Source: Macrothele yani
Taxonomy: Eukaryota > Arthropoda > Arachnida > Araneae > Macrothelidae
Assembly: GCA_039090855.1 (NCBI GenBank)
Contig: CM077025.1
Span: forward strand, 93,352,489-93,416,488
DNA: 64,000 nt
Direction: 5' to 3'
The notes below the pieces were generated by a model, which ran no database searches, had not been told where the DNA came from, and was given only the letters and a program-made list of their open reading frames with translations. Shown one piece after another: positions 10,491-20,689 of the stretch (within the stretch, counting starts at the first letter, position 1; each line of letters begins with the position of its first letter). Position numbers and translations under genes: made by a program.

Positions 10491-10624
10491 TCAGACGCCT
10501 TCAGGTTCCTTTTTGCAGCCATAACAATAGTCTGTACAGTGTACATGTACATTAACTGGAGAATATGACAAAAATATGAGTTCAATGAATGAATTTTGTA
10601 TACCAATGAGGATAAGGTGTTATA

Positions 10625-11502
10625 CAGGGTGTTTCAAAACTAATGGAACAACCGTTAAGGGGTGATAGAACACACCTAAATAAGCACCTTTTGTCATAGA
10701 ATGCATGGTCGCATGTTACGCTGTTAGACGCCGGAGGGCGCTTTCCGTTTCCCCACGTACACCGTCTTTTGCAACGCAAAGATCCATATCTTTAACCGGA
10801 ACGTCTGGATGGGAGGACGTACCTTATTTTCCTTCAACAAGTCTTGCTTGAATTTATCCAGCATGTACCAACAGTTGTCCGCCGTAAAATGTGGTTTCCC
10901 CATGATGGAGAGCCAGCTCATTTCAGCACTCAGGTGCGTGATTATATGAACGCCACATTTCCAGTCCAATGGGTTGGCCGAGGTGGACCCATCGCTTTGC
11001 CCCCAGGATCACCAGATCTGTCCCCTCTGGATTTATTTTTATGGGGCGCATCTTAAGTTTGTAATGTACGACACTCCCATTGATTCCAATGAGGAACTAG
11101 TCGCTGCTGCAGCTGTCCGGGAAGTGCCTGGTATTTTCTACAAGATACGGGCATCTTTACGTCGACGATGCGAAGCGTGTATCAGGAGTAGCTGTCGCCC
11201 TTTTGAGCAGCTTTCGTAAATGTAATTAATTTCAGTATTTACTTATTAATGTTTGCAAATTTGATGTAATTTTGTGATGGTACGTTTTGTTTTTTAATTT
11301 GTCAGCAATAAAGCTTTGTTTTGATTTGTTGTGCCATTCCAGTCTTTGCGTTGCGAAAGACGGCGTGTGTGGGGAGAAACGTAAAGCGCCCTCTAGCGTC
11401 TAATCGCGTAACATGCGACCATGCATTCTATGACGAAAAGTGTTTGTTTCGGTGTGTTCTATCGCCCCTTAAAGTTTGTTCCATTACTTTTGGAACACCC
11501 TG
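10625..11502 (+). mobile_element. IS630-like transposon, deletion derivative with about 160-bp inverted ends
   Basis: Left CAGGGTGTTTCAAAACTAAT and right GGAACACCCTG begin inverted repeats that can be followed for about 160 bp. Shared blocks include GATAGAACACACC, TCATAGAATGCATGGTCGCA, AGGGCGCTTT and TTGCAACGCAAAG. The interior keeps only the C-terminal third of a transposase. Long inverted ends with a shortened coding region are typical of a non-autonomous derivative. The target duplication is unclear. Confidence 0.85.
10800..11219 (+). pseudogene. IS630-like transposase, C-terminal third, frameshifted
   Basis: From about 10803 the frame reads ERLDGRTYLIFLQQV and IQHVPTVVRRKMWFPHDGEP. The latter holds the second catalytic Asp block, MWF-HDG-PAHFS, typical of a group of insect and arachnid IS630-like transposases. 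IALPPGSPDLSPLDLFLWG follows, with Asp where Tc1 has Glu (PLDLF). The frame changes near 11056 and continues as HLKFVMYDTPIDSNEELVAA and ends SSCRPFEQLS at 11219. The DNA-binding domain and first Asp are absent. It cannot act alone but could in principle be moved in trans. Confidence 0.8.
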
Positions 11503-11745
11503 TGTCTTACCGTTGTTTTTGTACAGCTGCACGTTCTTCAGAATATAAAGAACTAAAAGTTGTTCTTCGCATCCATGAAGAAATGAAGTCAAACGAAAAA
11601 GATTTTACGATGTGCAAAACGTTGTGGCATTATGTTCAATGTGATATTTATATATTCAAGAGTAAATGATTTAAGTAGCTTTATTTTTGTGTGCCATAAT
11701 TTGTATTGCTGCTTATTTATTTGCTTACTCATGTTCTGTACAATG

Positions 11746-11872
11746 TTAAAATTTTGTGGTAGGTTGCACCACTTTTCTGAGAGAAGGTGCACCATTGTGT
11801 AGTGCAAACAAAACCCGACAACGTGGAGCAACCTTGTATCATAAGTGGTGCAACCTACCGCGAAATTTTTAA
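11746..11872. repeat. Small inverted-repeat element (MITE-like hairpin)
   Basis: The left arm 11746-11774 contains GGTAGGTTGCACCACTT. The right arm 11843-11872 is its reverse complement (AAGTGGTGCAACCTACC), with about two mismatches over 26 bp and a gap of about 68 bp. No coding capacity is present. It is consistent with a short non-autonomous DNA element or a snap-back repeat. Confidence 0.6.
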
Positions 11873-13853
11873 GTCTATTTTCATATAAATATGAAAAAAA
11901 AATTTCGCACGACTATAGGGTGTTTTATGTGAGTGCATTTCAAAGAGGATGGCCTTAGTTTTCTAAAAGAATAAAATTTGCTTCACATCATTAACTTCGG
12001 TGTAAGTGTTTTGTAATACTTTGTAATGCTATAAAACTAAAGCAATCATTTTAATTAAAACGTACACATTTGTGTTACACGCATAATAAAAGCAAATATC
12101 TTTGTTTTCGAGAAATACCTATAGGATAAAAAGAATTTTAGTTATTTAAACCCCCACGAAAGCTAATTAACAATATATTTACAAATTTCAATAATTCAAA
12201 GCCAATACATTTTTGGAAAAGGGTCTCATAGTTATTTTTGCGGGGGACCTCCCCCCCCCCAAGTTTTTCCATTCTCCACTCATTAGGTTGCTCATGGTGG
12301 TCGTCAAACTCCGAAAAAGAAAATTTTAGAAATTTAAAGCCATTTTAAAATTATTTTTTTTAGAAGAAAATAAAAAACTTTGGTTAAAGAAATGTGAAAT
12401 GCTAGGCCTAATACGTACGTAGCAGTTCCAGCTTAGAAAAAACGAGAAGTGTGTGTTGGAAACTTACATTATGAATTCCGCTGCCCTGATGTTTTCCAGA
12501 AATTTCTTTTCGAATAAAGTACGACAGAGAGATAATGATGGTATTATCTGGACGTTGGGAAAAATCCATATATTTCAATTAAAGAAAAATCTCTGTTGAG
12601 CTGAGAAAATATATATGAAGCAAATTTGTTAATGTCAGTAGTGTTTTTTAGCTCACCGTTTTCCGATCACGCACCGTAATCCTCATTAGCATGGAAGAAA
12701 GAAAACATCTCAATCCTTCTTTTTTTCCGCATCCTTAGAAAATCACTCATGCAATTAACTTATAAGATAGTTTTACAGAAGGATACGTGAAAAAGAAAAG
12801 TCAATCCCTTCGTTGACGAAAACAAAAGAATGCTAAAACCGGAAGACTGTGCATTTGACTTTAAGGATTATTAACGGCTCGTAAGAGTTGAGACCGGCTC
12901 AAAATGATTTGTGATCCGTTTTAATGGACTTTGCAGTAATTCAAAGGGAATATGAGGAAAATTGCTTCATTCCTTAAATAAGATTACCATTGAAAAAAAT
13001 AAAAAAAAATAAAGAAAACTTGCATAGGAATTCATCCTTTATCCGAGAAATACTTTATTACTACTGGAAAACCAATGAAGAAACTAAAAATAAGGTTATT
13101 TTTCTTTATTTTTTGCAGTTCATCAAGATCCACAGCCGCCGTGAATACGCCAATTTGGGTGAATAGTCCAATGCAGGAAGTGTGTGTGTGTGTGGGGGGG
13201 GGGGTACACAAATCAAGGGATCAGCACATGGAAGTAATTTCTGTGCGTCTTTCTTTGCTGAGATTCATGCATGCAACTGATTAGTTAGTGAATACTTATA
13301 AAAACACAGTGGTAATTAATTCCCAAAAATCCTGTTATTTGATCCAAACACGCCAATGTCACATTTCGTACGTTTATCAATTTTTCACTTGCCTTCAGCA
13401 GATATCCTTTGATCTAGGCAGAACATTGGCATCAACCACTTTAGTAATAAATAATAACTCGAATAAAACTTTTTGTTACCGACGTTTTAGACATCAATCC
13501 CTAGCCTTTCTAAATTCGTTATTGTTCTAACTGCTTTTCACGCTATTTCATTATGAATACGGCTCTAATAGCTTTCAGTAAAATATTACAAAGGGTTAAA
13601 TGACGTCCGGTGATCTATGTCTCTTTGTATTCTAAGTTCGATGACCCGGAGGCAACACAGTTCTTCTGCTTAGCGTTGAAAATAATTGAAGATACTGTTT
13701 CAGTTGTAATGTTCATGAAGATGTGGCTGTCTGAACACAACATAAATCAGTTCCCAAAATTCCAACGGAACAGAACACTCCAACGTTAAACGTATCAGAT
13801 TAGTAGTAAACTTCAGAACTAAATAACATTAATCGGTAGAACTCTTAACGTCA
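11873..13853. other. A+T-rich intergenic stretch
   Basis: There is no recognised gene over nearly 2 kb. It holds a C run near 12251, a TG/G tract at about 13182-13203 and short A+T-rich open frames (13075-13284, 13288-13530) without motifs. Only the SINE tail at 12275-12330 is recognisable. Confidence 0.5.
12275..12330 (+). mobile_element. SINE-1 3' fragment
   Basis: CATTAGGTTGCTCATGGTGG followed by TCGTCAAACTCCGAAAAAGAAA matches the 3' end of SINE-1 (TTGCTCACGGTGGTCGTTAA and its A tail). The rest of the element is not visible. Confidence 0.6.
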
Positions 13854-13855
13854 TA

Positions 13856-15264
13856 TGCACTCCCTGACTGATAAAATGCCACACCATGAAGGAATGCTCC
13901 AATACAGACCAAAGTATACACATAGATAGCCAAGTTGGTCTTGAACAAATGATTTAATTGTCATATACAGACTAAAATCTAGTGGCCGAATATACAGGAT
14001 GATCAATAAAGAGCGTCTCCCATATTTTGGACGATATACGGCGTTGAATCCGACGTGGTATCGAGAGTCCGAATAGAGTCCTGGGGTATTGTGGACCATG
14101 TGGTGTTGATCCGAGTCCACAGTTCATCTCCATTTCGCGGGGGTGGTAGGGTACACAACCGACGTCCAATCGTGTCCCACAGATGCTCGATGGGCAAGAG
14201 GTCGGGGGATCGTGCTGGCCACGGAAGCATCTGAACACTGTGTAACGTATTCTGGCTGATCCGAGAGGTATGCGGCCGGGCTTTATCCTGTTGAAAAACG
14301 GCGTTTGGGATGTCATGAAGATACGGTGGTTCCACGAGCCGCAGCACTTCGTCAACATATCTGCGTGCCATTAGTGTGCCTGTAATGCCTACCAGCGGTG
14401 AGCTTCGGCTGGCACTGATAGCACCGCACATCATGATTCGACGTTGCAGGGTGGTTTGGCGCTCGGCAATGGTCGAGGGTTCCGTCTGTTGGCTACGTTG
14501 CTTTCACACTCTCACACTCCGATCATCCGTGATGAGGCAGAACAGCGATTCGTCCCTGAACACCACACTGTTCCATTCGGCAGCTCTGGAGCGACAACAC
14601 TCCACACGGTGACTACAATGGGTCACTATTAAGAGTAGCCTTCGCAACGGACGGCTGGACAGCAAACCAGACGCCGTCAATCGGCGCGACACTGTGCACG
14701 TCGATATCGGAGAATCCAAAAGTCCCTTTGCACTCCGCAAAATGTTGGCCGTTGTGGACTGTAGTTCCGCTACGGCATCACGTCGGATACAACGATCGGT
14801 GCACCCGGACGTCGGTCTCCGTGCTCTGGTGCCCCCACGACGTTGCACAGATCCTTCCTGGGATCACTGTGTTTGAATGCGACCGACACGTTGTGGCATC
14901 ACTTTGCGTTTCTTCCGCAATACGACGCAAGGACCGTGCGGCGGTACGAAGGCCTAAGGTAACACCTCTCGTGAACCCATCCCTTTGACGAAATCGCGTA
15001 CGACGGCGTCAAAACGGCATTGGCATCCTTTTTCATTTTTCAGACACGGTTACAGCAGAACCATTCACTTCTCGCTGCCGTGAGGACTTCTTGATTCATG
15101 GCCTCACGGGCTGGTTGTCCGCTCATATCCCGCGCGCCGTTCGTGCGATCGGCATGCAAATGCAATCATTTGTATAACTTGTACGTGTGCACTCATCCTG
15201 CAGATTGCATGGGCCTGAGTTCACGTATTCGTGGTGTGGCATTTTCTCTGTCAGGAAGTGTGCG
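13856..15264 (-). mobile_element. Tc1-E element, full length, TA-flanked
   Basis: The left end TGCACTCCCTGACTGATAAA with ATGCCACACCA is mirrored at the right end (TGGTGTGGCATTTTCTCTGT then CAGGAAGTGTGC). TA lies at 13854-13855 and 15265-15266. The length is 1409 bp. Transposase remnants fill the minus strand. Confidence 0.85.
14003..15100 (-). pseudogene. Tc1-E transposase, multiple frameshifts
   Basis: N-terminal fragments are scattered between 15100 and 14850. An open stretch at 14504-14848 carries ISTCTVSRRLTASGLLSSRP and NSVVFRDESLFCLI (first Asp). After a frame change, 14003-14434 carries GAISASRSSPLVGITGTL, AVFQQDKARPHTSR (second Asp, with the usual Asn changed to Lys) and PWPARSPDLLPIEHLWD (Glu). 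The second Asp and Glu are separated by 32 residues, a useful reference for the shorter spacing in Tc1-H. It is inactive because of the frameshifts. Confidence 0.85.
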
Positions 15265-15266
15265 TA

Positions 15267-15572
15267 TACATATCAGCACACCACGCAGCATTTAAATAGA
15301 CACAACTTCAACTAAACAACGTCTTTTCCACGATTAGCCTTGTCTCATACACTGTTGCTGAAACATAATATACCATCTCCTCATACTGCTGCTGCTACTC
15401 AAATATTATATGTGTAACTTCCAGTTCTCATCTGACACATTCACACGTCATACGTTCTGACTTAAAGGTTTTGCCAACCATACTCTTGCGAGAGTGAAGA
15501 TATCACGTTAAGTTTAAAAAACGCTAACGGGAAGGAACCGAAATTCACATAGAGAAATAAGCTACACTCACG
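15267..15572. other. Short non-coding gap between two Tc1 elements
   Basis: No feature is recognised between Tc1-E and the next Tc1-C. The sequence has no long open frame and no repeat of the families seen elsewhere in the window. Confidence 0.5.
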
Positions 15573-15574
15573 GA

Positions 15575-16926
15575 CAACGAAATTTTCGCACCAAGGAGGA
15601 ACCATCGCATTGAATTGAAATTTTATGCACGTAATGATACAGATGAATGATACACATGATGGCAAAAACAGAGATGTATGAGGTTACAGATAGAGCTGTG
15701 GCACACAGTCCGGTCATCTTCAATAGCGTGTCGCACTGCCTCGCGTGACCATACATGCTGCAATACGGTCCGGCATGGAGGCGACCAGACGCCTGATGTT
15801 ATCCTGCGGCAGACTGGCCCACACGTGTTGGGCGGTGTGCTCCAAATCCCGGATAGTGCCGCACAGTGGCAGCTAGCGTTTCAACTGGTCCCCCACATGC
15901 TCGATAGGGGACATGCCGGGGAGCTGGCAGGCCATGGAAGTGTCTGTACATGACGGAGGCAGTCCTGGGGCATCTCGAGCCGTGTGCAGACGGGCATTAT
16001 CTTTCTGGTATAGCGCACCTGGAATCCAGGCCAGGAATTGGAGCACATGGGGCCGTAGGAGCTCATCCACGTACCACTACTACAGCTGATCGGCTATCGT
16101 AGGATATGGCTTCCCAGACCATAATGCTTGCGGTGGGAGAGGTGTGGCGCTCGATAGCGTGGTTGGGACTGTACCGCTGAACCTGGGACCTCCACTCCCG
16201 GACACAATGATCATCTGTCCCCAAAACGAAGCGGCACTCATCGCGCTAAATACCACAAGTCGCCTATCTGGGGCATTCCACGTCGTTCTGGCCTAGCACC
16301 ACTGCAAACGGAGCCGGCGATGTTCCGATGTTAATGGCAGCACACGTCAGGGGCGCTGGGTTTGCAGATTCGGGAGGCGTCGGGGAATGCTTCGTGGGCA
16401 CACAGGAGCCGCTATATCTGCCTATATAGTGGACTGGGTCCCCATGGGATCCATCCATCCATCCATCCATCCATCCGTCGATCCCCTCTACCGGTGGCTC
16501 TCCTGTCCATCCGAAGCCGCTCCGCCGTGTGGCAGTGCCGTCGCGTGTCCAATGCTTCCAACACAGTCTGATGTTATGGTCAGATCGATCCACGTCGCTG
16601 GGTATAGGGCGCGCCGACCACCCTGTGGTTTTCAGTCCGATGATCAGACCTCTCTACAAGTTTGTAAGTTGCGTAATTCGACGTCTCTGGCCCCTGCCCG
16701 TCATTTTTGTCACTCTGCACTCTTGCTTGCGCCGGCTGGTACTTTTCGCTTTCATGGGGCATGGACTACACGCCGGTTTATATGGCTGTCGGTTCGTGCT
16801 TGCAGCGCCACCACAGGATGTGCGGTCATGCGCACTTGCATTCCAGCATGCACTCCAGCTATTTATAAAATTTCGCGGTTGTAACATGTTGTTTTCTAGG
16901 TGCGCAAATTTCATCGTCCGTGAGTG
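15575..16926 (-). mobile_element. Tc1-C element, full length, TA-flanked
   Basis: The left end CACTCACGGACAACGAAATT and the right end TTTCATCGTCCGTGAGTG form inverted repeats, with TA at 15573-15574 and 16927-16928. It shares its long leader and transposase type with 60437-61813 and the truncated copy at 6265. A CATC microsatellite at about 16452-16482 has expanded inside the coding region. Confidence 0.9.
15690..16690 (-). pseudogene. Tc1-C transposase with microsatellite expansion and frameshifts
   Basis: From about 16690 downward the remnants give GLIIGLKTTGWSARPI and DVDRSDHNIRLCWKHWTRDG (helix-turn-helix). Next comes a stretch reading GWMDGWMDGS, where CATC repeats have expanded, then CVPTKHSPTPP. 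In other frames PTASIMVWEAISYDSRSA and YQKDNARLHTARD (second Asp, near 16000) follow, then LPGMSPIEHVGDQLKR (last Glu). Stops and frame changes separate these parts. The family is clear; the copy is dead. Confidence 0.8.
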
Positions 16927-16928
16927 TA

Positions 16929-17261
16929 AAGAGGAAAGTTAAATAAGAGTATACGACACACAGTATCCTATTTTTAGTTTTTATGCACCCTGTAATCTTT
17001 AGCATCAACATTCAACCATTAAGATATAAAAAATACACTTAGATAATTATGTGTTTTTAAAGAATGTTTATGTATTAATAGAAACCTTCAACTCTGTAAC
17101 ATCTTAAAGAACTAATAACTGTGGAAATTTTTTATGCAACAGAATTTATTTTTCAGTTATTTTAGAAGCATTGAATTTCTATGACATCAAAAAACAAGTT
17201 TATAGAAATCGCTAAATGTTAATAAATGTTGTCACATACTAACAAATAGCACACTTTAATT
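16929..17261. other. A+T-rich gap
   Basis: No feature was recognised between Tc1-C and the RTE fragment. It has short ATTTT-type runs only. Confidence 0.5.
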
Positions 17262-17510
17262 TTCAACTGCATCATCATTATCATCATCATCATCATCAAG
17301 CACTATTTAACCACTGGTGGATGAAGATTCCCTAAGTATTTCACACAACTTTCTTTTTTGAGGCAGTCACACCAAAATGTTTTGAAATTTCATTAACTCA
17401 TCTCCTATGTGGTCTTTTCCTGTTCCCTGAAATTCAGTCTAGTATTTTAGCTGTCTCATGGTGGTCAGTTTTTCTAACAATATGTCCAGCCCATTGCTCG
17501 TTATTGGCAG
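17262..17510 (-). pseudogene. RTE-type LINE, 3' end fragment
   Basis: On the minus strand the sequence ends in a TGA-rich tail (CATCATCATCATCATCA on the plus strand near 17280). Upstream it reads QWAGHIVRKTDHHETAKILD, with frame breaks. This matches WQWAGHTARRTDHRWTAEIL of the full-length RTE at 23957-27136. Only about the last 80 codons survive, in line with the frequent 5' truncation of LINEs. Confidence 0.8.
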
Positions 17511-17715
17511 ACGTTTTGTTGGTGGCTGCTACATTTTCTGCATTCCAGTGTGATATACCTCGTTCTGTGCTGACCTGTTGCGTTCCCCGCCTGTTTAAAG
17601 GTACTGTTTACGTTTCGAGCTACTTTTCTGGCACTTTCGTCCTTGTATTTGTTCCTATTCCTCCGTTTTCTTATCGTTAGCTTGTTTGTTTACCTTAGGA
17701 AGTTGCCACCATGGC

Positions 17716-19662
17716 ATGGCAGCTTCCGGTCGCTTCTTAATATCTGTGGGCGTGGCGGATGCCCGTCACGTCGCAGATCCTACGTCCATGAAAGTTGATC
17801 TACTCTCGTCCTCAGACGTGTTTTCTCAGGTGCTTTCCCATCTTCCTACTACTCCTGCTACGGTGCCTTCACTGAACTTGGCTACGCCTCCTTCTTCAGC
17901 TTCTGCCCCTGCCTTGGTGCCCTCTCTGGGTAAAAGTACTACTGCCTTGCCTACTGCCTGTGCTCCTCTGCCTTCACTGCCATCTGTGCCTGCCGACTCA
18001 GCACAGACTTGTCTTCCGAGGATGTGAATTTCCTCTACAGTTCAGAGAGGCGCTACTTCAACGTCAGCTTCTTCTCCACCTGATGGTCTCTTGCAATCAC
18101 CACCTATTATTCAGGTATCCAACCACAAGGTGAAGGTAACGATTGATGAAAATTCGCAGATTCGCCGAGACTTCCATAATCACCTGGATAGAGGTGTGTT
18201 CTTTCATGCCTTACCGAATACTCCGTTGCCACGCTACATGGAGACCCTTTCAGGACATGTGTCGTCGGCGTCTATTGCCGGAATGTCCGCACCCCTCGCG
18301 GTATCTCCGTGCACTTCCAGCACAAGGAGGATGCTGACTTTCTTTTTTGCACACGTGCTTTCGATTGGAACACATAATCTCGTGCCTTCTCTTTCCAAGT
18401 ATCCGGTGAACATCACGTGTTATCCTGTTTCACAGGAAGTGTCTGACACTGCGCTTCTTCTCCTTGTCAATCTTATATGTAAAATCGTTGGCAAGGTCCG
18501 TAGCCTTTCTGACGCTGCACGCGGAACTCGATTTGCATATGCTACAGGACCTCGCCGTCAGTTGTTGGTCGTTATCCTCCCTGAGAACGTTTTGGCGAAT
18601 TGTCCTACGTACGCTACTGTTGAAATTGACTCACGCACGTACAGTTTCAAGGTTTTCACCATTCACTATTGTACTCACCGTCTTACACGGGATCACACCA
18701 CTGCCTTCTGTGCGCGCTTACGCCGTTGTCTTTCTTCCAGCTCGCCTCCCACTGCTGTTCACAGTGGTCTTTCTACCATCCTCTCTTCTAGTGTTGTCTT
18801 TTTACCATCCCCTCTCCAGACGTAAGTTCCAGGTACGGACAATGATCCCTTTCTTACGCATTGTACGGTGATGCATCCTCCTTCTGTGTTAGCCGAGATG
18901 TCTTCCACTACTGATATGTCTTCGACGGAGTGTTCCGACTCAGATGTATCGAGTGGTGCTTCGGCACTCCTTCGTGTCTCTCGCATATCGGAACTTCAAG
19001 AACGATCATGTCTGATGTTTCCCTGTTGCCGCACCTTCCTGCTGTCTAGGTTGATGTTCCAGCGTTAACAGATGCTGATCGGGTGCATACTGATTCCTCG
19101 CGCAACCTGTGTTCTCGTCTCCCGTTTTGGGTGTTCATCCTGATCCACCAATGAATTCCTCCACCTCAACTTCGTCTCCGAAACGAACTGTTACTTCCAA
19201 AAGCTCTGTGAAACAGAAAAAGGTAAAACATTTTTCTGTTACTACTTCTGTGGCTGTATATAGTGTTCCCGATGTTTCCTGTACAGATGTTTCTGCGCCT
19301 AATGACTCTTCGAAAGTTTGCATCTCCTTTATGGCCCTGTCAATCCTCCCTCAGATGATGAGGTCATACAGGCCATTGATATGTTTCCTGTTGTTCCTGG
19401 CCCACTGTCCACACAGCAACTTTTACGCCTCTTCCAATTTGCTGGTACGGTTGTCTGTTCTGAAGCATTTCTCCTTTCACCTGATTTTGATCCGTGTGCA
19501 GCGGCGATGCAGTTTGAAGCATATGAGTCCTTTTTCAAATGCCTGAGTGTCAGAGATTCTAGATACCAAGTCTTCATGACGCGATACACCCGCCGTCTCT
19601 CCTCTTTGAAAGACATCGCTGAGAAACAATTTTGTGATACCGCACTTCCTCTAGCCGATTAA
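17716..19662 (+). pseudogene. Retrotransposon ORF1 (gag-like) protein, four lesions
   Basis: One frame from ATG 17716 (MAASGRFLISVGVADARHVA) continues to about 19066 with only two stops (TGA 18025-18027 and TAA near 18823). After a shift it continues at 19109-19300 and returns to the first frame for 19318-19662, ending CDTALPLAD. The N-terminal third is rich in Pro, Ser, Ala and Thr. The middle (TIDENSQIRRDFHNHLDRGV) is globular. YCTHRLTRDHTTAFC at about 18669-18713 has the exact C-X2-C-X4-H-X4-C spacing of a gag zinc knuckle, except that the second Cys is Arg. This suggests ORF1 of an I/Jockey-like LINE. No ORF2 follows. The exact clade is unknown and a decayed host gene is less likely. Confidence 0.6.
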
Positions 19663-20105
19663 ACTTAGCGCTCCTTCCCAACCAAACACCGTTTCTGTTA
19701 TCCCTAACGTACTGCAATATTGTTTCATGCTTTTATTATAGTGCTTTGTGTTTTTCATTTGCTCTTGCTGTATGTCTTAGATATACTAGTGTTTTCTGTG
19801 TCGAGGTTTATTTTCGTACTAAATTTGTTCACATTGTTCTTATACCCTTTTTGTGTACATGTTTTACTTTGTATCGAATGATATGCCGAACTGCTTTTCC
19901 TTCTTTGTGTACATCGTCTTTTTACTATATATGCAAATTCAAATTGATGTATTCTTCTGTTTGCTCTCCAGTTTGTGTTGTGGATATGCCAGTTTTTTTC
20001 CCTTTGTTTTCTATGTTGCACTATTCAGTGTTATCTCATATCTAAGTATCCCACGATAGCAATACACTTACCAAAAAAAAAGCAAAAAAAAAACATTGCT
20101 ATTTC
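19663..20105. other. T-rich non-coding stretch
   Basis: Pyrimidine-rich sequence follows the ORF1-like pseudogene, where a LINE would carry ORF2. Open frames on both strands (19746-20059) are low-complexity Phe/Leu/Cys-rich or Lys/Asn-rich and show no reverse transcriptase motif. The stretch ends in two A runs near 20073-20093. Confidence 0.5.
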
Positions 20106-20109
20106 AGGG

Positions 20110-20685
20110 TTTTCACGTTGATCATGATGAATACCTTTGCCCTTTCTCCTCACCTCCAATTCTTTTTCCAGTCTTTCCTGTTACAACAAGTATGCATCTC
20201 TCTATGCGTCTTCCAGGAATCTGCTCCCACAGAATGTATTTTTTAGTTAAGTTCCATGTCTCTGGTTCATAAGTAAGAACTGGAAGGCTGCACTGATTGA
20301 GCAATTTTTATTTAAGACATAATGGTAAATTGCTCTTAAAAAATTGACTTTTTCTATGACTTACCAAGTTCTCTTCAGCCGACTTTTATACGCCTATTAA
20401 TTTCTATTTCGGTGTGGCCCACGCATTAATATCTGTTGTCTACGATAAATGTAGACACAGATTACTTTTAGATCTGCCCCATACACTGCTAAATCTTCAG
20501 TTCCTGTAAGAGCATTCTATATCAGTTATTTTGTGCAAGTTCCTTCTTTAATCCCAATTCTTTATTCTCGTCAGCAAGTTTCCGGATCATACACTGAATC
20601 TCCGAAAAGAATCGCGCAAAAATTGCTATGTCATCAGCAAAACGATGTTAGATTAAATGACATCAGTAATCTTTATCATTTTAAT
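20110..20685 (-). pseudogene. RTE-type LINE, reverse transcriptase C-terminal fragment
   Basis: Minus-strand frames contain ADDIAIFARFF (the FADD active-site block, near 20640), LADENKELGLK, EINRRIKVG, QCSLPVLTYEPETWNL and GRRIERCILVVTGK. They occur in the same order as in the RTE at 24165-27116. The Trp at the position where that element has a stop is kept here (ETWNL). Several stops and frameshifts are present. Confidence 0.75.
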
Positions 20686-20689
20686 TAAT

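Noticed and set aside
19746..20059. Membrane-like Phe/Leu/Cys-rich small proteins
   Set aside because: T-rich low-complexity DNA produces such peptides; no start context or conservation evidence.
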